From: an uncultured Porphyromonadaceae bacterium
Lineage (GTDB): Bacteria; Bacteroidota; Bacteroidia; Bacteroidales; Muribaculaceae
DNA: 50,041 nucleotides
NCBI GenBank assembly: GCA_900548975.1
Contig: URMS01000020.1
Location: 1 to 50,041, forward strand
Direction: 5' to 3'
Positions 42,722 to 50,041 of this stretch are shown here, piece after piece. Both the position numbers and the translations under genes were made by a program. Under the pieces are notes generated by a model that worked only from the letters and a program-made list of their open reading frames with translations, made no database searches and was not told where the DNA came from. Position 1 is the stretch's first letter. Every line of letters begins with the position of its first letter.

Positions 42722-42911
42722 GTATATTGGCGTTTGATATTATAACGCAAAGGTATAACAAATATTTCACTTAAAGATGAAATAAGTGCGAATTTTTTCA
42801 TGTCTTTATCTCATTCAGTATTTGGCAACATATTGAGTTTGTTCAGGACGAGATGCTCGGCAAACCCAAATAAATTTGGTTAAGCGCTTGACAAAATAGG
42901 TTTGGTGGCTG

Positions 42912-42940
42912 TTGTCTTTATCGAGTTATTTGTATTTTTG
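42912..42940 (+). promoter_or_regulatory. Promoter of the HipA-like operon
   Basis: TTG (42912-42914), an 18-base spacer and TATTTTTG (42933-42940) lie 8 bases before the ATG at 42949. AGGAG at 42942-42946 is a rare Shine-Dalgarno-like sequence in this window. Confidence 0.6.
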
Positions 42941-42948
42941 TAGGAGAT

Positions 42949-43746
42949 ATGAAAGATGACGCGATAGAACTGCGGCGCGAGGATGTGACGCGCTATATCA
43001 CACCGCTTCGCGAGGGCGGCTCTCTGCCTGCTTTGGCCGAGGCTGCCGACGGCTTCCGCTATGTGCTGAAATTTCGCGGAGGCGGCCATGGGTCGAAGGC
43101 TCTGGTGTCGGAACTCGTCGGCGGCGAGGTGGCCCGGCGTGCCGGTCTGCGTGTGCCCGAACTGGTGTTTCTCGATCTCGACGAGGATTTCGGCCGTACC
43201 GAGGGCGACGAGGAGATACAGGATCTTCTTCGCGCCAGCCGAGGCCTCAATCTCGGGCTGCATTTCTTGAACGGAGCTTTTACGTGGGATGTGTCGGTGA
43301 ACACCGCCGATGCCATGGAGGCGTCGAAGATTGTGTGGCTCGACGCTTTCCTTACCAACGTCGACCGCACCGCCCGCAATACCAACATGCTGCTGTGGAA
43401 TCGTGAGCTGTGGCTGATAGACCACGGATCGTCGCTCTATTTCCACCATAACTGGACCGGCTGGGAGGAGGCCGCGCTTTCTCCATTCGCCTACATCAAG
43501 GACCATGCGCTGCTGCCGCAGGCCTCGATGCTTGCCGAGGCCGACGCGTATATGCACTCCCGAATAGATGCGGCCTTCATAGACTCGCTTGTGGCTGCTA
43601 TTCCGGAGGAATGGCTTGTGCAGGCTTCGGCCGAAATAGCGCCGGCAGAGCAGCGCCGCGTGTACGCCGAGTTCCTGAAACGCCGTCTTGAAAACTCAAA
43701 AATATTTGTCGATCATGCCATCGGAGCCCGAAAGAAACTTGTGTGA
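42949..43746 (+). CDS. HipA-family kinase-like protein
   Basis: This 265-residue protein has a Gly-rich loop (FRYVLKFRGGGHGSKALVSE near 36-55). Kinase motifs follow: IVWLDAFLTNVDRTARNTNM near 127-146, which has the catalytic Asp and Asn of HipA, and LWLIDHGSSLYFHHNW near 153-168, which has the metal-binding Asp. It is the short HipA_2-type form. It overlaps the DUF3037 gene by 32 bases, a pairing often seen for this family. The substrate is unknown; HipA itself phosphorylates glutamyl-tRNA synthetase. GC content rises again here, so it may lie outside the island. Confidence 0.85.
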   Translation: MKDDAIELRREDVTRYITPLREGGSLPALAEAADGFRYVLKFRGGGHGSKALVSELVGGEVARRAGLRVPELVFLDLDEDFGRTEGDEEIQDLLRASRGLNLGLHFLNGAFTWDVSVNTADAMEASKIVWLDAFLTNVDRTARNTNMLLWNRELWLIDHGSSLYFHHNWTGWEEAALSPFAYIKDHALLPQASMLAEADAYMHSRIDAAFIDSLVAAIPEEWLVQASAEIAPAEQRRVYAEFLKRRLENSKIFVDHAIGARKKLV

Positions 43747-44101
43747 ATATGCTGTGGTGCGCTATGTGCCAAGTGTGGAGCGCGGCGAGTATGTCAACGT
43801 CGGGCTTGTGATGATGTGCAAGCGCCGCCGGTGGCTGCAGTGCCGCTTCCATCTCGACGAAAAACGGATACTTGCGCTTTTTCCGGCCGCGGATGTCGCA
43901 CTGCTCGAGCGGCAGCTGTCGTCGTTCGGGCGGATTGCACAGGGCGACCGTTCGCCCATAGGCATGCTCGAGGCCCACGAGCGTTTCCGGTGGCTCACGG
44001 CTGTGCGGAGTGCCTCGATAAGCACCTCGCGCCCACATCCGGCTCTGTGCAATGACCCCGAAGAAGCTTTCGAAAAGCTTTTTAACGCTCTAATACTCTG
44101 A
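43715..44101 (+). CDS. DUF3037 protein
   Basis: This 128-residue protein has LCEYAVVRYVPSVERGEYVN near 9-28 and VGLVMMCKRRRWLQCRF, the DUF3037 signature. It overlaps the end of the HipA-like gene, and the two families usually occur together, suggesting a two-part system. I chose the ATG at 43715 because the signature begins soon after it; an ATG at 43688 is also open. Function is unknown. Confidence 0.85.
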   Translation: MPSEPERNLCEYAVVRYVPSVERGEYVNVGLVMMCKRRRWLQCRFHLDEKRILALFPAADVALLERQLSSFGRIAQGDRSPIGMLEAHERFRWLTAVRSASISTSRPHPALCNDPEEAFEKLFNALIL

Positions 44102-44152
44102 AACAACGAAGAAAATGCGTAATTTTGCAACTCCAAAAAGTTACATATTAAA

Positions 44153-44300
44153 GTTTCGCAAGTTTTCAACTTGTTCAACGTGAAGGGTGGATGGTGAAAG
44201 GTGAAGATAATAGTTATTTATAAGGAAGTATTATCTTCACTCAGGCGAAGCCTGACTTCACTTTTCACTTTATTCACTTCAACTTGAGCTTGCGAAAGTT
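44153..44300 (+). repeat. Imperfect inverted repeat in the leader of the NhaC gene
   Basis: TTTCGCAAG (44154-44162) pairs with CTTGCGAAA (44289-44297), and inner segments GTGAAAGGTGAAGATAATA and TATTATCTTCAC also pair. A separate small palindrome, TCAGGCGAAGCCTGA (44241-44255), sits in the right arm only. A TAATTTTG box at 44120-44127 would place the repeat in the 5' leader of the antiporter mRNA. Confidence 0.75.
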
Positions 44301-44315
44301 GAGTTACAGAATTAC

Positions 44316-45629
44316 ATGCATTCCGGAAATATATCCCATCCACGAGGCCTCCTTGCCCTTTCTCCTGCCATACTCTTTCTTGCACTTTATCTCGGATCGT
44401 CGTTGCTGACAGGCGATTTCTATGCCGTACCCATCACGGTGGCACTGGCCGCGGCGTCGGTGTGGAGTATTATTATATATAGTGGAAAACCGCTCGGCGA
44501 ACGTGTGAAAGTGTTTTCGGAAGCGGCCGGCCGCGAGAACATATTATATATGGTGTGGATCTTTATCCTTGCCGGGGCTTTTGCCTCGCTTGCCAAGGGC
44601 ATGGGCGCCGTCGACGCCACCGTACGCCTGACCATGCATGTGTTTCCTGCCGGCTTCGTGCTTCCGGCCATCTTTATAGCGGCCTGTCTCATAAGCATGT
44701 CGATAGGTACGTCGGTGGGCACGGTTGTGGCTCTGACGCCTCTTGTGGTGGAACTTGCCGACAGCTCGGGAGCCGAGGTGCCGCTGTATCTGGCGGCTGT
44801 GCTCGGAGGCGCTTTCTTCGGCGACAACCTGTCGTTTATTTCCGATACCACTATAGCGGCCACGCGTACACAGGGCTGCCAGATGGCCGATAAATTCAAG
44901 GCGAACCTACGCATAGCGCTTCCGGCCGCCGTAATTACTCTTGCGGTCTATACGGCAATCGGTCTTGATGCGGGCACGGCGGCTTTCGAAGTAGGCCCGC
45001 TGGCGTGGTCCGATGTGCGCCTTGTGGCGCCTTATCTGCTTGTCATAGGTCTTGCCGTGGCCGGCGTGAATGTCATAGTGGTGCTTGTGAGCGGCATTGT
45101 GCTTGCGCTGCTGTGCTCTGTGCCTTTCGGTACGGCGCCTCTCGAGGCAGTGTCGCTGCTTGGCTCGGGCATAGCGGGCATGAGCGAACTTATCATCATC
45201 ACCCTTCTGGCTGCCGGCATGCTCGGCATAGTCAAGGCTGCCGGCGGCATCGACTATCTGCTGCGTGCCATATCGGGCCGCGGCCTTGGCTACCGCGGCG
45301 CCCAGGCGGCCATGTGCCTCATAACCGGAGCGGTCAACCTCTGCACGGCCAACAATACCGTGGCTATTCTCACTACCGGCTCGCTGTGCCGGAGCCTGGC
45401 ACAGCGCTTCGGCATCTCGCCCAGACGCGCGGCCTCTCTGCTCGATACCTCGAGCTGTATCATGCAGTGCCTCATACCCTTCGGAGCCCAGACGCTCCTG
45501 GCCACGGGCATGGCCGGCATTTCGCCGGCGGCTCCATGGCGATGGCTGTTCTATCCGTGGGCGCTGTGTCTGTGCGTGTGCGGCGCCATAGTCATTGGTC
45601 GCCCGCGCCATGCCGTAGAGGCTGTCTGA
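44316..45629 (+). CDS. nhaC: Na+/H+ antiporter, NhaC family
   Basis: This 437-residue inner-membrane protein has about 11 helices and NhaC signatures: ISMSIGTSVGTVVALTPLVV near 126-145, AAVLGGAFFGDNLSFISDTT near 160-179 and GAVNLCTANNTVAILTTGSL near 342-361. The family exchanges sodium for protons, and some members exchange organic acids such as malate-lactate. A 5' leader with an inverted repeat may regulate it. Substrate choice is not visible. Confidence 0.9.
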   Translation: MHSGNISHPRGLLALSPAILFLALYLGSSLLTGDFYAVPITVALAAASVWSIIIYSGKPLGERVKVFSEAAGRENILYMVWIFILAGAFASLAKGMGAVDATVRLTMHVFPAGFVLPAIFIAACLISMSIGTSVGTVVALTPLVVELADSSGAEVPLYLAAVLGGAFFGDNLSFISDTTIAATRTQGCQMADKFKANLRIALPAAVITLAVYTAIGLDAGTAAFEVGPLAWSDVRLVAPYLLVIGLAVAGVNVIVVLVSGIVLALLCSVPFGTAPLEAVSLLGSGIAGMSELIIITLLAAGMLGIVKAAGGIDYLLRAISGRGLGYRGAQAAMCLITGAVNLCTANNTVAILTTGSLCRSLAQRFGISPRRAASLLDTSSCIMQCLIPFGAQTLLATGMAGISPAAPWRWLFYPWALCLCVCGAIVIGRPRHAVEAV

Positions 45630-45697
45630 AGCCTGCTGTGTGAACCATGCGGGGCATGCGTGTGTTTTCTTGGTACAAACATTTTTCAACTATTGTT

Positions 45698-46219
45698 ATG
45701 TTCAAGAAAATTATCGTATGTCTGGTGGCTGCGGCCGCCGCTCTGGGCATGTCGGCCCAGAAAGCCGAAATCACGGCTTCGTATGGAGCCTACACACAGA
45801 TGGACGCTACCAATATGCACGACGGGTGGCATGGTGTCAACACGGCCTGGGGTGCCCTTAACCTCGGTGTGAACTTCCGCGTGACTCCCAAAATATGGAT
45901 TGGTCCATCGTATACTTTTTCATCGACCAGCACAAAAGGCCCCGATGCAAGCCATATCGCCTATCATGCCGTGATGTTCAACGGCCGGTATCAGTACTAC
46001 GGCAACAGCATCGTGAAACTGTATGCCAAGCTCGGCCTCGGTGTGGAGTTTTCCTACATGCAGCCTAAGGGCGGCGACAACTATACAAAGTCGTACTGCG
46101 CCTTCCAGATCGTGCCGATCGGTGCACAAGTCGACCTGTCGCGAAGCGTGGCAATGTTCGGTGAGGCCGGTTTCGGCGCCCAGGGTATGTTCCAGTTCGG
46201 ATTCCGTTTCAAAATTTAA
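45698..46219 (+). CDS. Small outer-membrane beta-barrel protein
   Basis: This 173-residue protein has a Sec signal (IIVCLVAAAAALGMSAQ) and alternating strands such as AEITASYGAYTQMDAT, IWIGPSYTFSSTS and FGEAGFGAQGMFQFGFRFKI, fitting an eight-stranded barrel of the OmpA/OprF-like type. I chose the ATG at 45698 because it begins the signal peptide; an ATG at 45647 lies upstream. It is 68 bases after nhaC. Confidence 0.75.
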   Translation: MFKKIIVCLVAAAAALGMSAQKAEITASYGAYTQMDATNMHDGWHGVNTAWGALNLGVNFRVTPKIWIGPSYTFSSTSTKGPDASHIAYHAVMFNGRYQYYGNSIVKLYAKLGLGVEFSYMQPKGGDNYTKSYCAFQIVPIGAQVDLSRSVAMFGEAGFGAQGMFQFGFRFKI

Positions 46220-46293
46220 CATTTCAAAAAACATTGAACTTTAGCCAATTGTGAAAAAGGCGAAAAATTTCAGTAAAAAAACTTGCTGAAAAA

Positions 46294-46325
46294 TTTGCAC
46301 GGTATTCAAAAAGTGCCTACCTTTG
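46294..46325 (+). promoter_or_regulatory. Promoter of tRNA-Pro
   Basis: TTTG (46294-46297), a 20-base spacer and TACCTTTG (46318-46325) fit the consensus. The predicted start is about 17 bases before the tRNA. Confidence 0.85.
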
Positions 46326-46346
46326 CATCGCTTTTGAAAAACAACA

Positions 46347-46420
46347 CGGGGTGTAGCTCAGTTGGTTAGAGTACGCGTCTGGGGGGCGTGAGGTCGCTAG
46401 TTCGAGTCTAGTCACCCCGA
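46347..46420 (+). tRNA. tRNA-Pro (anticodon GGG)
   Basis: A complete cloverleaf: acceptor CGGGGTG/CACCCCG, D-stem GCTC/GAGT, anticodon stem CGCGT/GCGTG with loop CTGGGGG (anticodon GGG) and T-arm GCTAG-TTCGAGT-CTAGT. The C1-G72 pair and G37 are typical of bacterial tRNA-Pro. It reads CCC and CCU codons. The CCA end is not encoded. Confidence 0.96.
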
Positions 46421-46428
46421 CAAAAGCA

Positions 46429-46475
46429 AAGAGCGATAATCTGTCACGACAGATTGTCGCTCTTCCCCTTTTTAT
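46429..46475 (+). terminator. Terminator of tRNA-Pro
   Basis: A stem of about 16 bp (AAGAGCGATAATCTGT with its near-complement, one G-T pair) and a 4-base loop are followed by CCCCTTTTT. Confidence 0.88.
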
Positions 46476-46609
46476 ACATATGCTAATCCTGCTGGCCTGA
46501 TGTCGCTCCGGTCCGTACGCCGTGAACATTATGGGGTAAGAAATGTTTGGATTATGACAGCCCGCAGGCCCTCCTTTCTGCTGCCCGGGCTGAGACTAAT
46601 GTGCCAGAC

Positions 46610-47254
46610 ATGAAGGTGTACGACATCACATACCCGTTCAAGTTGCTTGCGGTTGTTTTGATTGCAATCTCGGGGTCCTCGGCCTGTATCGCATCCGATC
46701 CTGAAAGATGCGGCAACGATTGTCTTCACATTGCCCTGAAAAGCAATGTGCTTCATGATGCCGCGCTGACCCCTGACTTCGGCGTGGAGATGGCTCTGCC
46801 GCGAAATGTATCTGTGAGTCTGGAGGGTGTGTATGCCTGGTGGAGCAACAACTCGAGGCACCGCTACTGGCGCATACGCGGCGCATGGCTGGATGTGAAC
46901 TACTGGTTCGGACCGGCGGCCGCCGCACGGGTGCTGACAGGACATCATGCAGGCATCTACGGTTCGTGCCACGATTTTGACTTCGAATTCGGTAACAAGG
47001 GATGGCAGTCGCGTCGGCCGGCTTTCGGCGCCGGAGTGAGCTATGGCTATTCTTTGAGGCTGAACGACCGGCTGAATCTTGATCTGAGTGTCCGCGCGGG
47101 GTATTTTGGCGCCCGCATCACTGCCTATACGCCGCAATGCGGAAGGTATGTGTGCTACGACAGATATTTCAGGCACTATGTCGGGCTGACAGGCATGGCT
47201 GTGACGCTGGTGTGGTTTCCGGGACGCGGCCGCATCAACACTCCTGCGAGATGA
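46610..47254 (+). CDS. DUF3575 protein (fimbrial operon)
   Basis: This 214-residue protein has a signal peptide (LLAVVLIAISGSSACIAS). DUF3575 motifs include LHIALKSNVLHDAALTPDFG near 40-59, VEMALPRNVSVSLEGVYAWW and WRIRGAWLDVNYWFG. The family is outer-membrane-barrel-like and often begins fimbrial operons in Bacteroidales. I chose the ATG at 46610, which starts the signal peptide. Its stop overlaps the next start (ATGA). Confidence 0.82.
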   Translation: MKVYDITYPFKLLAVVLIAISGSSACIASDPERCGNDCLHIALKSNVLHDAALTPDFGVEMALPRNVSVSLEGVYAWWSNNSRHRYWRIRGAWLDVNYWFGPAAAARVLTGHHAGIYGSCHDFDFEFGNKGWQSRRPAFGAGVSYGYSLRLNDRLNLDLSVRAGYFGARITAYTPQCGRYVCYDRYFRHYVGLTGMAVTLVWFPGRGRINTPAR

Positions 47255-48201
47255 GCATGCTGAAAACATACCTTATATCTGTGGTGCTCGGCGTACTCCT
47301 TAGTGCGGGAATGTCTTCGTGCGCCCACAAAGACATAGAGTGTCCGGCCGGAGGGACGCCGATAGAAATATTGTTCGAGTGGGATAACGCCCGCGATGCC
47401 GATGTGGCCGGAATGACATTGTTTTTCTATCCGACCGACGGAAAGGGGCAGATATGGCGATTCGATATAGCAGGTCGCGACGGCGGCCCGGTGGACATTC
47501 CTCCGGGAACATACCGCATGGTGGCCTGTAACAACGATGTGGCCGGCCTGGCGCTCGAAGATACCGGCAGTGCGTCGGCAATCCGCGCTGTAGCGGCCCG
47601 GCAAGTGGCCGACAGTGTGTATGCGGGCACGGCGATGCTCTATGGAGCTGTTGTCGGCCGGCTTGAGGTAACCCCTTGTGCCGTGCGATACACCACTGAC
47701 TCCGGACGCATTAAAGAATGCGGAAAACGGCTCGTGAGATGCCGGCCCGACTCGCTGGCCACATGTTATACCATAGCTGTCCGCAAGGCTACCGGCCTGG
47801 AGAGCGTGCGCGGTGTGTCGGCAGTCCTTGCTCCGGTGTCTTCGGGGGTATTTCTTGAAAGTGGAATCAATGCGGGCGCTATAGCGGCCCTTTATATGCC
47901 TATTGCCGCAGACCGGCAGACGAATAGTCTCACCGGTAGCACCTGTGCTCCCGGCCGGCCCGCAGAAGATATATCGGCATACAGAGTATCGGCGCGGATA
48001 GAGAAAGCCGACGGCAAAATATACGAGCGCCGTATCGAGTTGGAACAGGGCAATGTGAACATCATGTCGCCGCACAATGTTATGATTATAATAGATGATT
48101 TCAATATTCCCGGCGACATTTCATCGGGCGATGTCGGAGGCATAGATGCCGCCGTCGACGGTTGGAGCGTAGTCGAGATTGAACTGGGATCGGGAATATA
48201 A
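47251..48201 (+). CDS. DUF5119 fimbrial lipoprotein (Mfa2/FimB-like anchor)
   Basis: This 316-residue lipoprotein has a signal ending AGMSSC (Cys23). DUF5119 features include PIEILFEWDNARDADVAGMT, FFYPTDGKGQIWRFDIAGRD and a central VPAGTYR-like turn (IPPGTYRMVACNND). It resembles anchor or assembly subunits of type V fimbriae. It is coupled to the DUF3575 gene before it and ends 40 bases before the fimbrillin start. Confidence 0.85.
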   Translation: MSMLKTYLISVVLGVLLSAGMSSCAHKDIECPAGGTPIEILFEWDNARDADVAGMTLFFYPTDGKGQIWRFDIAGRDGGPVDIPPGTYRMVACNNDVAGLALEDTGSASAIRAVAARQVADSVYAGTAMLYGAVVGRLEVTPCAVRYTTDSGRIKECGKRLVRCRPDSLATCYTIAVRKATGLESVRGVSAVLAPVSSGVFLESGINAGAIAALYMPIAADRQTNSLTGSTCAPGRPAEDISAYRVSARIEKADGKIYERRIELEQGNVNIMSPHNVMIIIDDFNIPGDISSGDVGGIDAAVDGWSVVEIELGSGI

Positions 48202-48241
48202 AACGAGAACTACTATTTTGACAAATACTGTAAAACTACTT

Positions 48242-49339
48242 ATGACTATGAAGACAAATGTGCTGCTGGCGGCTGTGTCGCTGTCTGTATTCTCTGTGCT
48301 TGCCGTGTCGTGTTCCGGCGAGTCTGACAATATAAAGGGCGATACCGGAGTCGATGACGGTGCTATCCGCTTTGCGGCTTCTACAGAACTGTCGCGTGCG
48401 GGCGATATAACCACAAACAATCTCACTTCCTTCAACGTATATGCCTATACCGGTACGGCGTCAGAGCCTGTGACTTTTATGAATAATGTCGTTGTAAGCA
48501 AGACGGCATCGAATGTATGGACCTACTCGCCGCTGCAGTACTGGCCCGCAAAGCAGAAAGTGGATTTCTACGCTTTTGCGCCTGCGGGATGGGTCGGCGC
48601 CGACGGACCGCTTCATCCTGTGGCATACGACGCCGTGAGCGGTACCGAGGATATAGTGTATGCTGTCAGTCCCGATCTGTCGGGTAATACCGGTGTGGCC
48701 AATGCGCAGGTAGTATTCAATTTCCGGCATGCGCTTTCCAAGCTTACCGTGAAGATGAGTTCGACCAATCAGGCGCTTAAGGTTGTCGTGACCAATGTGG
48801 CGATGGCCAATATCATGACCCGTGGCAATTTCAACTTCCCCGCGGGCTCGACTGCCGACACACCCTCTGCCGAGACCGTAGGCAAATGGACCGACCAGAA
48901 TACGCCTCATGCCTATGTGCTGCACTGGTCGCAGGCTATTTCCGACCAGATGACTCTGACCACCACACCAACAGTGATTGCTGCAGCGGGTATGGGCCGT
49001 GGCGGACAGATGTATGTGATTCCACAATCACTCATCAACCAGAGCGGAAGCACGGGCAGCGACACCTATATAGCTGTGCAGTGCTCTATCTTCGACGCCA
49101 AGAGCGGCGAGCGTCTGTGGCCTAACGAGAATACGCCGGAAGAAAATCTGGTCAACGGCAGTTCGTCGGGTGACGGCCTGCTTAAGTTCCCGCTTGCCAC
49201 CAACCGCTACAATTCATGGCAGCCCGGCGTACACTATATCTACAGCCTTGTAATAAACTCCAACGAGGAGATGGGTGCTATAGAATTCGGCACCCCGACA
49301 GTCGACACATATATCGACGTGGAACAGACCTACGAATAA
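48242..49339 (+). CDS. Fimbrillin family lipoprotein
   Basis: This 365-residue protein has a lipoprotein signal ending SVLAVSC. Mfa-like_1 features follow: IRFAASTELSRAGDITTNN near 40-58, FNVYAYTGTASEPVTFMNN, WTYSPLQYWPAKQKVDFYAF and FNFRHALSKLTVKMSS. It is likely the polymerising or tip subunit of a type V pilus, processed by a gingipain-like protease. ATG at 48248 is an equal alternative. A terminator follows 29 bases after its stop. Confidence 0.92.
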   Translation: MTMKTNVLLAAVSLSVFSVLAVSCSGESDNIKGDTGVDDGAIRFAASTELSRAGDITTNNLTSFNVYAYTGTASEPVTFMNNVVVSKTASNVWTYSPLQYWPAKQKVDFYAFAPAGWVGADGPLHPVAYDAVSGTEDIVYAVSPDLSGNTGVANAQVVFNFRHALSKLTVKMSSTNQALKVVVTNVAMANIMTRGNFNFPAGSTADTPSAETVGKWTDQNTPHAYVLHWSQAISDQMTLTTTPTVIAAAGMGRGGQMYVIPQSLINQSGSTGSDTYIAVQCSIFDAKSGERLWPNENTPEENLVNGSSSGDGLLKFPLATNRYNSWQPGVHYIYSLVINSNEEMGAIEFGTPTVDTYIDVEQTYE

Positions 49340-49368
49340 CAGATTCGGTATAATACTGAACGATATTG

Positions 49369-49411
49369 AGGCCCCGGAAAGCTGCGTGCACACACTTCCC
49401 GGGGCCTTTTT
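49369..49411 (+). terminator. Terminator of the fimbrial operon
   Basis: A 9-bp GC-rich stem (AGGCCCCGG with CCGGGGCCT) plus inner pairing is followed by TTTTTCT. Confidence 0.9.
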
Positions 49412-49452
49412 CTATCTATGACATCAGATTTATGCCGTCAATGACAGCCGAT

Positions 49453-49618
49453 TCATCCGGTATAATTTCCCATCGGGTCGAAGAGCGAGGCGTGTTCGAG
49501 TCCCCTGCTGTCCATGAGGCGTATTATGGGAATGAGAGAGCGACCGCTCAACCCGTGGAGGCAGTTCGGCAAATACTTTCTTTGTCACCAGCCCCATGGC
49601 TTCCATCTGGCCAAGTTG
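49453..49618 (-). pseudogene. C-terminal remnant of an HxlR-type regulator
   Basis: On the minus strand QMEAMGLVTKKVFAELPPRV is the end of the HxlR winged-helix domain. The frame then shifts and continues as LIPIIRLMDSRGLEHASLFD and stops at 49453. The expected linker between the two blocks is missing, consistent with a small deletion. The N-terminal DNA-binding half is absent. Confidence 0.7.
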
Positions 49619-49626
49619 CTATATAA

Positions 49627-49953
49627 GCTATTGCGGACGCCGACGGGCTGCCGCGCCTGTTCCGCCGCTTCGGCGACGCACTGGTGCTCAGCACCACTCT
49701 GGTACCCTGCAAGGCCTATACTGCGGCCATTACATGCACTTCCACAGGCGAACTTGCTCCCTGGGTAGCCGACGGCGGCGATCTGGCCGGAATGAACAGC
49801 TGCGACAGGCGCATAACCATGGTGCCCGGCGGCGTGCCGCTGTGTGTCGACGGCCGTGTGGCGGGTGCCATCGGCGTTGGCGTCGGCAGCAAGGAGCAGT
49901 ATATGGAAATCGCCCTGCATGTGGCCGGCGTGTTCGCCTCGCTATTGAAGTAA
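49627..49953 (+). pseudogene. Truncated HbpS/GlcG/PduO-C-like (DUF336) gene
   Basis: From just after a TAA at 49624, the frame reads AIADADGLPRLFRRFGDALV, then CKAYTAAITC, MVPGGVPLCVDGRVAGAIGV and GSKEQYMEIALHVAGVF. This covers the heme/cofactor-binding HbpS-like domain except its first 35 or so residues. A GTG at 49684 is an internal possibility but would omit more. It is probably non-functional. Confidence 0.7.
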
Positions 49954-49966
49954 GAGGTCGTTTAGG

Positions 49967-49987
49967 ATTCACATATGTTATTAAACA
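49967..49987 (-). repeat. 21-bp repeat, copy 2
   Basis: This is the exact inverted copy of 24743-24763. It lies just after the truncated HbpS-like gene, near the window edge, where more of a mobile element could continue. Confidence 0.7.
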
Positions 49988-50041
49988 ACGAACTATATTA
50001 AAAACCAAATAAAATGAGGCAAAAATTACATCCACCTTAGA

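Overview
The window looks like a chromosomal stretch of a gut Bacteroidales, most likely a Muribaculaceae (S24-7) relative. Three kinds of evidence point there. Several genes have the Bacteroidota-type promoter (TTTG, a 19-20 nt spacer, then TAnnTTTG). Shine-Dalgarno sequences are mostly absent. The families are typical: GH92, GH130, fimbrillin, DUF5119, DUF3575, DUF4292, DUF4465, NigD-like and type B L31. Most of the window is GC-rich, apart from one AT-rich island. The taxonomic call is an inference, because there is no rRNA gene here.

Layout. 158-1441: a macro-like protein and an aldose epimerase. 1414-5878 (minus): GH92 mannosidase, MFS transporter and GH130 phosphorylase, a compact mannoside/N-glycan foraging operon. 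5992-8839: DUF488, then an ECF sigma factor with a membrane protein, a CpxP-like protein and an FNT channel. 8919-11229: one polypeptide joining an ECF sigma factor to a transmembrane helix and an outer-membrane beta-barrel, followed by a NigD-like lipoprotein. 11329-13662 (minus): a cobalamin riboswitch controlling two secreted proteins, one with DUF4465. 13827-24677: housekeeping and envelope genes (metallophosphoesterase-propeller fusion, LRR protein, TsaC, iron-dependent alcohol dehydrogenase, BNR propeller, L31, TPR protein). 24838-25125: a long imperfect inverted repeat between genes. 25211-29442 (minus): the oxalate operon frc-oxc-AEC carrier, with structured intercistronic gaps. 29535-39044 (minus): flippase, EnvC-like factor, DUF4292, TPR, dut, a small secreted protein, asparaginase and metG. 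39170-42900: the AT-rich accessory island (GIY-YIG, DUF3800, a candidate small RNA, a lipoprotein, a HigBA-like pair). 42949-46219: HipA-like kinase with DUF3037, NhaC antiporter and a small porin. 46347-49339: tRNA-Pro(GGG) and a fimbrial operon (DUF3575, DUF5119, fimbrillin). 49453-49953: two head-to-head gene remnants that have both lost their 5' ends.

The points most worth following are the sigma-TM-barrel fusion, the 288-bp inverted repeat whose arm differences are almost all G-U compatible on one strand, an unannotated small RNA candidate with a full promoter and terminator, the riboswitch-controlled DUF4465 pair without a TonB receptor, and the oxalate operon with a terminator between frc and oxc.
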